A stretch of DNA of 6,580 nt. Origin: Nitrospinaceae bacterium. GTDB taxonomy: Bacteria > Nitrospinota > Nitrospinia > Nitrospinales > VA-1. Made by a program: the position numbers and the translations under genes. The stretch is taken from the NCBI GenBank assembly GCA_016763735.1, contig JAESTE010000007.1:1-6580 (forward strand). The letters are read 5' to 3'. Positions 1-5,536 of the stretch are shown here, in pieces. Each line of letters opens with the position of its first letter. The first letter of the stretch is position 1. Below the pieces are notes generated by a model. It saw only the letters and a list, made by a program, of their open reading frames with translations, was not told the origin of the DNA and did not search any database.

Positions 1-25
1 ACCCCGCCGCAAGCAGACGGGGTAT
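1..25. repeat. GC-rich palindromic element, copy A (may extend past the left edge)
   Basis: ACCCCG (1-6) pairs with CGGGGT (18-23), and the apical GCAAGC (9-14) can close further, giving an imperfect stem. It resembles copy B in its GCAAGC core and CGGGG(A/T)AT flank. On the plus strand it is followed by CCC and a 12-base AT palindrome (29-40), so it could also terminate a rightward gene lying off the left edge. Confidence 0.45.
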
Positions 26-48
26 CCCAAAAATATTTTTATTTAACA

Positions 49-68
49 GGCGTGGCAAGCCACGGGGA
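49..68. repeat. GC-rich palindromic element, copy B
   Basis: CGTGGC (51-56) and GCCACG (59-64) form a stem around AA, followed by GGGGAAT. The arrangement GCAAGC then CGGGG(A/T)AT is shared with the hairpin at 1-25, with the GCAAGC cores 46 bases apart. It lies downstream of the operon and may act as a terminator-like or REP-like extragenic palindrome. Confidence 0.45.
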
Positions 69-74
69 ATTAAA

Positions 75-87
75 CCCACTTTGTGGG
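75..87 (-). terminator. Small hairpin just after the EamA gene, possible operon terminator
   Basis: On the minus strand CCCAC-AAA-GTGGG forms a five-pair stem with a three-base loop, starting one base after the TAA stop (89-91) and followed by TTTAATT. The U-rich stretch is short and interrupted, so termination may be weak or may rely on the larger hairpins further downstream. Confidence 0.4.
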
Positions 88-88
88 A

Positions 89-1006
89 TTAAGAATTAGA
101 CTTGTATACAACCAGAGCTACGCCGGTAACGGCAATCGCTCCCCCAATATAACCAACCATGCCGATCGGGTCGGGTTGTAAATTTGCAAACCCCATCGCA
201 GGTAAAATTTCCATTCCGATAAGAGTGACCAACGGGTTGAGGGAAATAATAACGCTGATCAGAGCCAGAGGTATATATTTCACCGCTTCGGCCAGTGCTC
301 CGTAGGCAACTAATGTATTGAATCCGCAAAATACAAGAGCCCACCATGCATTAAACCCTGCCGATGCGAACTCCGACCATTCAACCGACCCCACCAGCGT
401 TACGGTTGCCACTGTATAGACTAGAAAATTAAGAGACTGAGCACCGTGTTCCCGGCTGAGGAATTTTTGTGAAATCATATAGCCCACCCACACCATTGCC
501 GCCATGATAATGAGGAAATCAGCAAAATAATAATCGCTGCTCATGGCAACCCGGCTTTGCTGATCGAAGAAAAACAAACCTAGTCCGGCGGATACAACGA
601 ACATTCCCATAATTTGTCGAGAGGTTAACCTCTCGCGAAAAACGAACACACCTGCCAGAACAAGAAATACGGATGCTGTTTGAATCAACACAGCCATATT
701 CGATGGACCGCTGATCTCAACTCCCAAAGTGACCCAATAGTAGTTTGCTGTCAAACACAGTCCACCAAAAACTCCCATCCAAGGTGGTTTACGAAGAATG
801 TTTAAAGGACGATTGCCTTTGAATTGCAGAAAAATACCCAGAAGTAGGAATGCTAATGAGAAACGGAACCAAGCAATCGTGCCAATAGTGAATCCTTGCA
901 GTGAAACCTTCAAGATGATCGGCAACACCCCCCATAACAGGGCTGTGACAACAGACAATAAGATTCCACGCATAAAATGACCGGACGGGTCAGAGGTAGG
1001 GTTCAC
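89..1006 (-). CDS. EamA-family (drug/metabolite transporter superfamily) permease
   Basis: A 305-residue hydrophobic protein with about ten predicted membrane segments in two similar halves (roughly residues 13-145 and 160-302), the usual layout and length of a two-EamA-domain DMT permease. Visible family signs are an N-terminal helix with WGVLPIILK, the first-half WFRFSLAF helix, and the second-half run NTLVAYGALAEAVKYIPLAL followed by a proline-containing helix (SLNPLV). These proteins act in the inner membrane, usually exporting small metabolites or amino acids; the substrate cannot be read from sequence. The start is GTG at 1004-1006. An in-frame ATG at 971-973 (residue 12) would still keep the first helix, but only the GTG has a Shine-Dalgarno-like AAAGG, 8 bases upstream. 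It lies 11 bases after hisH and is the last gene of the operon. The family call is secure; any link to histidine or isoprenoids is inference. Confidence 0.9.
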   Translation of the reverse strand: MNPTSDPSGHFMRGILLSVVTALLWGVLPIILKVSLQGFTIGTIAWFRFSLAFLLLGIFLQFKGNRPLNILRKPPWMGVFGGLCLTANYYWVTLGVEISGPSNMAVLIQTASVFLVLAGVFVFRERLTSRQIMGMFVVSAGLGLFFFDQQSRVAMSSDYYFADFLIIMAAMVWVGYMISQKFLSREHGAQSLNFLVYTVATVTLVGSVEWSEFASAGFNAWWALVFCGFNTLVAYGALAEAVKYIPLALISVIISLNPLVTLIGMEILPAMGFANLQPDPIGMVGYIGGAIAVTGVALVVYKSNS

Positions 1007-1014
1007 AGCAAAGG

Positions 1015-1019
1015 CCTTT
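1015..1019 (-). promoter_or_regulatory. Ribosome binding site favouring the GTG start of the EamA gene
   Basis: On the minus strand AAAGG overlaps the hisH TAA stop and is eight bases before GTG at 1004-1006. The alternative ATG at 971-973 has no purine-rich site at a workable distance, so the GTG start is preferred. Confidence 0.5.
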
Positions 1020-1641
1020 AAGAAGAAAGTCGGGAAAAATTCCTGAGGATAGTGAGTCCAAGTTGCTGGCTTTTTTCCGGATGAAACTGGAAGGCGTGGA
1101 TATTTTCGTGATGAATTCCCGAAACAAAATCGATTCCATAGTTCGTAGTGGTAGCAACGGTGGCCTTATTTTCCGGCACGACGTAGTAAGAGTGAACGAA
1201 ATAAAAATAGGATTGGTTGGGAACCGAATCGAATAGCGGGTGAGAGGGTTTTACTTCCACATTGTTCCAACCCATATGCGGGATTTTAAGCGGCTCACCG
1301 GAATTAGGCGCATCTTTAAACCCAACTACCTTTCCTTTTAGAATATCCAGCCCAGCTACAGAACCAAACTCTTCTGCCTGACTAAAAAGAAGTTGCAGCC
1401 CAAGACAAATCCCCAGAAACGGCTTACCGCTTTGCACCGACTGTTTGACCGTATCAATGAGATCAAATTTCTCCAGGTTATCCATGCAGGCTTTAAATGC
1501 GCCAACACCAGGTAGAACAACAGATCTCGCTGAAAGTATTTTTTTTGAATCGCTGGTTACAATGGCTTCGACACCGACAGCTTCAAACCCCTTTTGCACG
1601 GAACGGAGGTTACCCATTCCATAGTCGATAATTGCGATCAA
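1018..1641 (-). CDS. hisH: Imidazole glycerol phosphate synthase, glutamine amidotransferase subunit HisH
   Basis: A 207-residue class I glutamine amidotransferase of normal HisH length. It hydrolyses glutamine and passes ammonia to HisF, which makes imidazole glycerol phosphate and AICAR in histidine synthesis; it acts in the cytoplasm as a HisH-HisF heterodimer. The N-terminal IAIIDYGMGNLRSV is diagnostic. The oxyanion strand PGVGAF (44-49), the nucleophile loop GICLGLQ with Cys79, and HPEKSQ with His187 and Glu189 complete the triad. The start codon is TTG (1639-1641), directly abutting the hisB TAG stop. Family alignment and an AAGGGA Shine-Dalgarno 9 bases upstream support it, and no ATG or GTG fits. 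hisF and hisA are not in this window, so the partner must be encoded elsewhere. A run of eight A residues on the coding strand (around codons 33-35) is intact in frame. Confidence 0.97.
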   Translation of the reverse strand: MIAIIDYGMGNLRSVQKGFEAVGVEAIVTSDSKKILSARSVVLPGVGAFKACMDNLEKFDLIDTVKQSVQSGKPFLGICLGLQLLFSQAEEFGSVAGLDILKGKVVGFKDAPNSGEPLKIPHMGWNNVEVKPSHPLFDSVPNQSYFYFVHSYYVVPENKATVATTTNYGIDFVSGIHHENIHAFQFHPEKSQQLGLTILRNFSRLSS

Positions 1642-2229
1642 CTAAAGAGTTCCCTTGGTCGAAGGCACCTCACTGGTTCGTGAATCGAGGGAGCAAGCAG
1701 AGTCCAATGCCCGTGCAAATGCTTTGAACAGGGCTTCGGTGATATGATGCAAGTTATTCCAGTACGGGGAATTTAAATGGAGCGTTATGCCGCTGTTGGC
1801 AGAGAATGCCTGAAAAAATTCGGGAACCAGTTCGACATCGAACTCTCCGAGTTTGGCTTTCGGCAACTCAACATTAAACACAAAAAAGGCGCGACCACTG
1901 ATATCAATGATGCATTGTGCCAGTGCTTCATTGAGAGGCACATTAGCTTCGGAAAATCGGCGGATGCCTTTTTTATCACCTAACGCCTCTTTAAAAGCCT
2001 GGCCTACTGCAATTCCAACATCTTCGACAGTGTGATGGAAGTCAATATGCGTATCGCCTTGAGCTTTAATGGTCAGATCGAAATAGCCATGCTTTGCCAA
2101 TTGCGAAAGCATATGATCTAGAAAAGGGACAGGAGTTTTGATTTCCTGAATCCCGGAGCCATCCAGATTCAACTTGACTTCAATTTGAGTTTCGCTTGTG
2201 GAGCGTTTTACGTGAGAGGTTCTAGCCAT
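1642..2229 (-). CDS. hisB: Imidazoleglycerol-phosphate dehydratase (monofunctional HisB)
   Basis: A 195-residue protein, the normal size of the stand-alone dehydratase; it lacks the histidinol-phosphatase domain fused in Escherichia coli. It converts imidazole glycerol phosphate to imidazole acetol phosphate using Mn2+, typically as a 24-subunit assembly in the cytoplasm. The two internally repeated metal-binding motifs are clear: FHHTVED (64-70) and NLHHITEA (159-166). PFLDHML (35-41), DISGRAF (109-115) and the C-terminal PSTKGTL end match the family. One oddity is VPLNEAL (97-103), where the family usually has VP(M/L)DEAL, so Asn100 replaces a usually conserved Asp. ATG at 2227-2229 lies inside the end of dxs (8-base overlap) with no good Shine-Dalgarno, so translation is probably coupled to dxs. 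HisB acts after the HisH/HisF step, matching its hisH neighbour. Confidence 0.97.
   Translation of the reverse strand: MARTSHVKRSTSETQIEVKLNLDGSGIQEIKTPVPFLDHMLSQLAKHGYFDLTIKAQGDTHIDFHHTVEDVGIAVGQAFKEALGDKKGIRRFSEANVPLNEALAQCIIDISGRAFFVFNVELPKAKLGEFDVELVPEFFQAFSANSGITLHLNSPYWNNLHHITEALFKAFARALDSACSLDSRTSEVPSTKGTL
1651..1656 (-). promoter_or_regulatory. Ribosome binding site deciding the TTG start of hisH
   Basis: Reading the minus strand, AAGGGA sits in the last codons of hisB, nine bases before the TTG at 1639-1641. Together with the family-conserved N-terminus it justifies a non-ATG start directly adjacent to the hisB stop codon. Confidence 0.6.
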
Positions 2230-4264
2230 TCAGAATTTGCTTAGCAGTTAGGTCACGCTTTTTTCCATTACCGGAGTATACAGGCTTGCTTCCGTTAGCA
2301 CCCACCGCTTTTTTACCATTGCCTGAAGCCCACGTTTTACCATTGCCTGAAGCCCACGTTTTACCATTGCCTGAAGCTGCCATTTCTGCAACCGATCCAT
2401 AGAATGTCATAATGGTTTCAAACATTCCTTCCGGGTCTAGTTTAAGGTCTTTTCTCTGCTGTGTAGTGGAACCGTGTTCCAGAACCATATCATCCAGCCC
2501 AATACATTTTACGGGTACAGCATAAATCTGTTCTTCCTGAAGCGTCTCAAGAACAGCAGACCCAAACCCACCTTTCAAAGAATGCTCTTCAGTCGTAATG
2601 AGGCACCGTGCACTGTTGGCATATTGGACTATCAGTTCTTTATCCACCGGCTTAGCAAACCGCGCATTGATTACCGCAACACTAACACCCTCTTTTTCGA
2701 GCATAGAGGAAGCCTGCATTGCCCAGTCCACCGTATGACCGTATGCAAAGATAGCGACGTCGGAGCCGTCTTTTAGCACTTCGCCTTTACCTATTTCCAA
2801 CACTTTCATTTCCGCATCCAGTGGAATGCCCAATCCAGCCCCTCTAGGATAACGCATAGCTATAGGACCTTTATGCTCAATAGCGGTTTTAAGCATATGG
2901 CGTAATTCATTTTCGTCTTTGGGTGCCATGACCACCATATTCGGCAATGTGCGGAGGAAGGCTATATCGTAAAGTCCTTGATGCGTAGCACCGTCTTCGC
3001 CAACAATTCCAGCTCGGTCCAAAGCAAAGGTAACATCAAGATTCATCAGACAAATATCATGCACCACCTGATCGTAGGCACGCTGCAGAAATGTGGAGTA
3101 AATTGCTGCTACCGGGCGAAAGCCTTCGATGGCCAACGCACCCGCAAATGCAACACCATGCTGCTCTGCCATACCCACATCAAAAGTGCGATCTGGAAAC
3201 TCTTTGCCGAATTTACTGATACCCGTTCCATCAGGCATGGCGGCAGTGATGCCCACTATTTTCTCATCTTCTTTAGCAAGCTCTATCAGAGCATCCGCAA
3301 ACACAGTCGTATACGCCGGATTGGATTTTTTCTTGTGAAATTCACCGGTCAGAATATTAAATGGTTTAGCACCATGCCAGACATCGGCTTTTTCTTCTGC
3401 CTGTTCATAGCCTTTGCCTTTACGGGTCACCACATGCATCAGAGTTGGCCCTTTAAGGTCTTTAACCGTAGAAAAAGTTTCGATAAGAGTTTTCACATCG
3501 TGCCCGTCTATCGGCCCAACATAACGAAAGCCAAGGTCTTCAAACAATCGACCCGGGATAAAAACCCCTTTTATAGCCTCATCAATTTTGTGCGCATAAC
3601 GAGAAATTTCTTTTCCAATTCCCGGAACAGCCAGCAAAAGTTGGTCGATTTCTGCCTTGATCTTCAGCATAACCTGTCCGGTCATAATCTTACTGAGATG
3701 GGCGGACATACCTCCGACATTAGCGGAGATAGACATTTCATTATCGTTGAGAACAACAATCATATCGCTTTGAATGTGCCCCGTATGATTGAGGCCTTCA
3801 AAAGCCATCCCTGCTGTCAGAGAACCATCACCGATGACAGCCACCACATTATTATCAGCTTTTTTGAGATCACGCGCTTTGGCAAAAGCAAGTGCGGCGG
3901 AAATGGATGTACCCCCATGTCCGCAATTCCAAGTATCGTGCTCACTTTCTTCGCGTTTGGTGAAACCGCAGAGCCCGTCCGCCTGACGCAACGTGCCAAA
4001 CCGGTTTTTCCTTCCCGTCAACAGTTTGTGGACATAGGACTGATGCCCCACATCCCAGACAAACTTGTCTTTAGGACTGTCAAAAACGTAATGCATGGCC
4101 ATCGTCAGCTCCACCACGCCTAAATTAGAAGATAGGTGACCTCCGGTCTTGGAAATCGTATCCAAAAGCATGTCACGAATTTCCCTCGCTACTTCGGGAA
4201 GATTCTTAATTGGTATATTTTTCAAATCCTGGGGACTATCAATATTATCTAAAAACTTGCTCAT
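2222..4264 (-). CDS. dxs: 1-deoxy-D-xylulose-5-phosphate synthase with a repetitive C-terminal tail
   Basis: A 680-residue thiamine-diphosphate enzyme condensing pyruvate and glyceraldehyde 3-phosphate to DXP, the first step of the non-mevalonate isoprenoid pathway (also feeding thiamine and pyridoxal in many bacteria); cytoplasmic homodimer. The cofactor-domain motifs GGHLSSNLG (41-49), DVGHQSY (71-77) and GDGSLTAGMAFEG (145-157), with NDNEMSIS (173-180), are present. The pyrimidine domain shows AEQHGVAFAGALA (366-378, catalytic Glu367), YSTFLQRAYDQV (389-400) and DRAGIVGEDGATHQG (416-430). The transketolase C-terminal domain follows, with TTEEHSLKGGFG (557-568). Catalytic residues look intact. 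GHGGTSIS (115-122) differs from the common GHSSTSIS. The core ends near residue 629; residues 630-680 are a tail of ASGNGK-type repeats that makes the protein longer than the usual 620-640. ATG at 4262-4264 suits the family N-terminus; its GGGA ribosome site is weak. It starts 12 bases after ispA ends. Confidence 0.98.
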   Translation of the reverse strand: MSKFLDNIDSPQDLKNIPIKNLPEVAREIRDMLLDTISKTGGHLSSNLGVVELTMAMHYVFDSPKDKFVWDVGHQSYVHKLLTGRKNRFGTLRQADGLCGFTKREESEHDTWNCGHGGTSISAALAFAKARDLKKADNNVVAVIGDGSLTAGMAFEGLNHTGHIQSDMIVVLNDNEMSISANVGGMSAHLSKIMTGQVMLKIKAEIDQLLLAVPGIGKEISRYAHKIDEAIKGVFIPGRLFEDLGFRYVGPIDGHDVKTLIETFSTVKDLKGPTLMHVVTRKGKGYEQAEEKADVWHGAKPFNILTGEFHKKKSNPAYTTVFADALIELAKEDEKIVGITAAMPDGTGISKFGKEFPDRTFDVGMAEQHGVAFAGALAIEGFRPVAAIYSTFLQRAYDQVVHDICLMNLDVTFALDRAGIVGEDGATHQGLYDIAFLRTLPNMVVMAPKDENELRHMLKTAIEHKGPIAMRYPRGAGLGIPLDAEMKVLEIGKGEVLKDGSDVAIFAYGHTVDWAMQASSMLEKEGVSVAVINARFAKPVDKELIVQYANSARCLITTEEHSLKGGFGSAVLETLQEEQIYAVPVKCIGLDDMVLEHGSTTQQRKDLKLDPEGMFETIMTFYGSVAEMAASGNGKTWASGNGKTWASGNGKKAVGANGSKPVYSGNGKKRDLTAKQILNG
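2311..2377 (-). repeat. 24-base tandem repeat in the 3' end of dxs (2.8 copies)
   Basis: Bases 2311-2353 are identical to 2335-2377, a perfect direct repeat of period 24 covering 67 bases. On the coding strand it encodes two identical ASGNGKTW units (residues 630-645) and a third unit that begins ASGNGK. More diverged relatives of the same peptide (GANGSK, YSGNGKK) follow to residue 669. The period is a multiple of three, so gain or loss of a unit keeps dxs in frame. Perfect identity suggests recent duplication by replication slippage. Confidence 0.93.
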
Positions 4265-4276
4265 GGGCGATCCCAG

Positions 4277-5272
4277 TCAAAAAGTTCGTTGCACAAAAAA
4301 CCGAGCAATTTCCCTGAGGGGGTCGGCTCGATCATCAAATTCTCTCAAACACTCTATACTTTCTTCTACCAACTCTTCGGCTTTTTGCTTCGACACATCC
4401 AAGCCATACAATGCCGGATAGGTGGCCTTATCTTTTGTCAGATCACTGCCAATATCCTTACCTAATTTTTCCTGATCTCCTGTAATATCGAGAATATCAT
4501 CAATGATCTGGAAGGCCAGCCCAATATGGGCTCCAAATCTTGACAAGGAATTCAATTGGCCCTCTGTAGCTTGGCTTAGAATCCCACCACATCGAATACA
4601 TGCTCTAATCAGAAACCCTGTTTTGTATATATGTATATATTCTAGAGTTTCTGCGGTAATCGGTTTACCTTCCGACTCAAGGTCAACCACCTGACCTCCA
4701 ATCATTCCCGTTGAACCCAGAGCACTCGCCATTTCGTGCGTTGCTTTCAAGATACAATCGGGTGGAACGGACTCCATCCCTGCTGCTCGGGTCATCAGGA
4801 TGAATGCTTGTGTCAGCAAGGCATCGCCCGCTAAAATAGCAGTAGCCTCACCGAAAACTTTGTGGTTTGTGGGTTTTCCTCGCCGCAGATCATCATTATC
4901 TAAGGCTGGCAGGTCATCATGGATCAGGGTGTAGGTATGTATCATCTCAGCAGCCACCGCGAAGGGCAGAACTGCTTGTCGATCTCCTCCTACTGCTTCT
5001 GACGCCGCCATGACCAGCGCGGGACGCAACCTTTTCCCTCCAGCCAAAAGACTATAACGCATCGCTTCATGGATGCTTTCAGGATAGGCTTTGCCGTTAG
5101 GCAAAAGATCGTTTATCCCTTCATCTATTAGCTTTTTACCTTCAGAAAGGTACTGGGATGCAGACAAACCACTCAATAAAATCAAACAATTATTAGGTTT
5201 CCGATAGTACTGCTTATCCAACAAAATACTACCATATATCCAACACCAGTCAACTTTAATAGTTCGCGTCAT
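4277..5272 (-). CDS. ispA: Polyprenyl synthetase, probable (2E,6E)-farnesyl diphosphate synthase
   Basis: A short-chain trans-prenyltransferase that condenses isopentenyl diphosphate with allylic diphosphates; its products feed quinones, undecaprenyl carriers and other terpenoids. Motifs in order: LLAGGKRLRPAL (75-86), first Asp-rich motif DDLPALDNDDLRRGKPTNH (119-137), GDALLTQAF (149-157), GGQVVDLESEGK (192-203), KTGFLI (217-222) and second Asp-rich motif QIIDDILDITGD (255-266). Tyr114, five residues before the first Asp motif (YTLIHDD), is the bacterial farnesyl pattern, though geranylgeranyl product is not excluded. The longest frame is 331 residues against a usual 290-300. Family homology begins only around residue 36-42, so the first 35 residues may be untranslated. 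The ATG at 5270-5272 has AGGG touching it with no spacer; TTG codons at 5222-5224, 5183-5185 and 5165-5167 are alternatives. First gene of the operon, feeding functionally into dxs. Confidence 0.93.
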   Translation of the reverse strand: MTRTIKVDWCWIYGSILLDKQYYRKPNNCLILLSGLSASQYLSEGKKLIDEGINDLLPNGKAYPESIHEAMRYSLLAGGKRLRPALVMAASEAVGGDRQAVLPFAVAAEMIHTYTLIHDDLPALDNDDLRRGKPTNHKVFGEATAILAGDALLTQAFILMTRAAGMESVPPDCILKATHEMASALGSTGMIGGQVVDLESEGKPITAETLEYIHIYKTGFLIRACIRCGGILSQATEGQLNSLSRFGAHIGLAFQIIDDILDITGDQEKLGKDIGSDLTKDKATYPALYGLDVSKQKAEELVEESIECLREFDDRADPLREIARFFVQRTF

Positions 5273-5318
5273 CCCTATCAGGCAAACACTTCATTTATAA
5301 GCTTTTCCCTGTTTTTAA

Positions 5319-5342
5319 AAAAATCCGCCTAGCTGGATTTTT
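5319..5342. terminator. Weak bidirectional terminator-like hairpin in the divergent spacer
   Basis: AAAAATCC (5319-5326) pairs with GGATTTTT (5335-5342) around an 8-base loop, and the run of A or T on either side would give a U tract of seven on the minus strand and five on the plus strand. Only two G-C pairs are in the stem, so it is weak. It lies upstream of both genes. It could end a short transcript, attenuate the ispA operon if that promoter lies further right, or simply be AT-rich chance structure. Confidence 0.3.
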
Positions 5343-5368
5343 GCATAACCAAACAGAAAAAAAACCTT

Positions 5369-5378
5369 GAAACGTTTC
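5369..5378. promoter_or_regulatory. Perfect 10-base palindrome, possible operator
   Basis: GAAACGTTTC reads the same on both strands and sits in the spacer between the divergent genes, upstream of the possible nhaD promoter. The shape is that of a short dimeric-repressor half-site pair, but it is too short to assign to a regulator family. Confidence 0.2.
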
Positions 5379-5410
5379 TATACCTCCAGACAAATTAGAG
5401 ACACTGATGC

Positions 5411-5439
5411 TTGTATTTTTCTGAATGTTTCTATATCAT
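5411..5439 (+). promoter_or_regulatory. nhaD: Possible sigma70-type promoter for nhaD
   Basis: TTGTAT (5411-5416) and TATCAT (5434-5439) are separated by 17 bases. The second box matches the -10 consensus at five of six positions, the first matches the -35 consensus only in its TTG. The predicted transcript would have a leader of about 90 bases before the ATG. In AT-rich sequence such matches arise by chance, so this is a candidate only. Confidence 0.3.
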
Positions 5440-5525
5440 TGGCATTCATTTTCATTCAAAAAATTTTCATTAGGCAGATACCTTACGCGTTTACCAGTTT
5501 CCGCCTTTTAATTTCTTTAAAAAAT

Positions 5526-5529
5526 AGGA
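5526..5529 (+). promoter_or_regulatory. Ribosome binding site of nhaD
   Basis: AGGA lies seven bases before the ATG at 5537, the expected spacing. It supports this start, which also gives the family-typical short N-terminus leading straight into the first membrane helix. Confidence 0.65.
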
Positions 5530-5536
5530 TCCCAGT

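Larger units (their letters stand above)
5273..5536. promoter_or_regulatory. Divergent, AT-rich intergenic region between ispA and nhaD
   Basis: A 264-base spacer without a convincing gene. It must carry the start signals of nhaD and very likely those of the ispA-dxs-hisB-hisH-eamA operon. Contents I can name are a weak A/T-flanked hairpin (5319-5342), the 10-base palindrome GAAACGTTTC (5369-5378), a possible nhaD promoter (5411-5439), a pair of TTTTCATT direct repeats 15 bases apart (5449-5456 and 5464-5471), and the nhaD ribosome site. No good -35/-10 pair for the minus strand stands out. If the true ispA start is one of the internal TTG codons, the non-coding leader extends about 50-105 bases further left. 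Confidence 0.6.

Noticed and set aside
96..347. An 83-codon minus-strand frame within the EamA gene
   Set aside because: It overlaps the transporter in another frame and has no hydrophobic pattern or motif of its own.
1539..1546. A run of eight T (A on the coding strand) in hisH as a programmed frameshift or phase-variation site
   Set aside because: The frame is intact, the protein matches HisH on both sides, and runs of this length occur by chance at Lys-Lys codons.
2311..2377. The 24-base repeats as a CRISPR array
   Set aside because: The units are directly abutting with no spacers, and they encode in-frame protein repeats of Dxs.
2978..4123. A 381-codon open frame on the plus strand, antisense to dxs
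   Set aside because: It lies wholly within dxs, has no recognisable domain, is rich in residues expected from reverse-complemented coding sequence, and dxs is unmistakable on the other strand.
5449..5471. TTTTCATT direct repeats as a Fur or two-component regulator box
   Set aside because: The sequence does not match the Fur 19-mer well, and such T-rich octamers recur by chance in AT-rich spacers.
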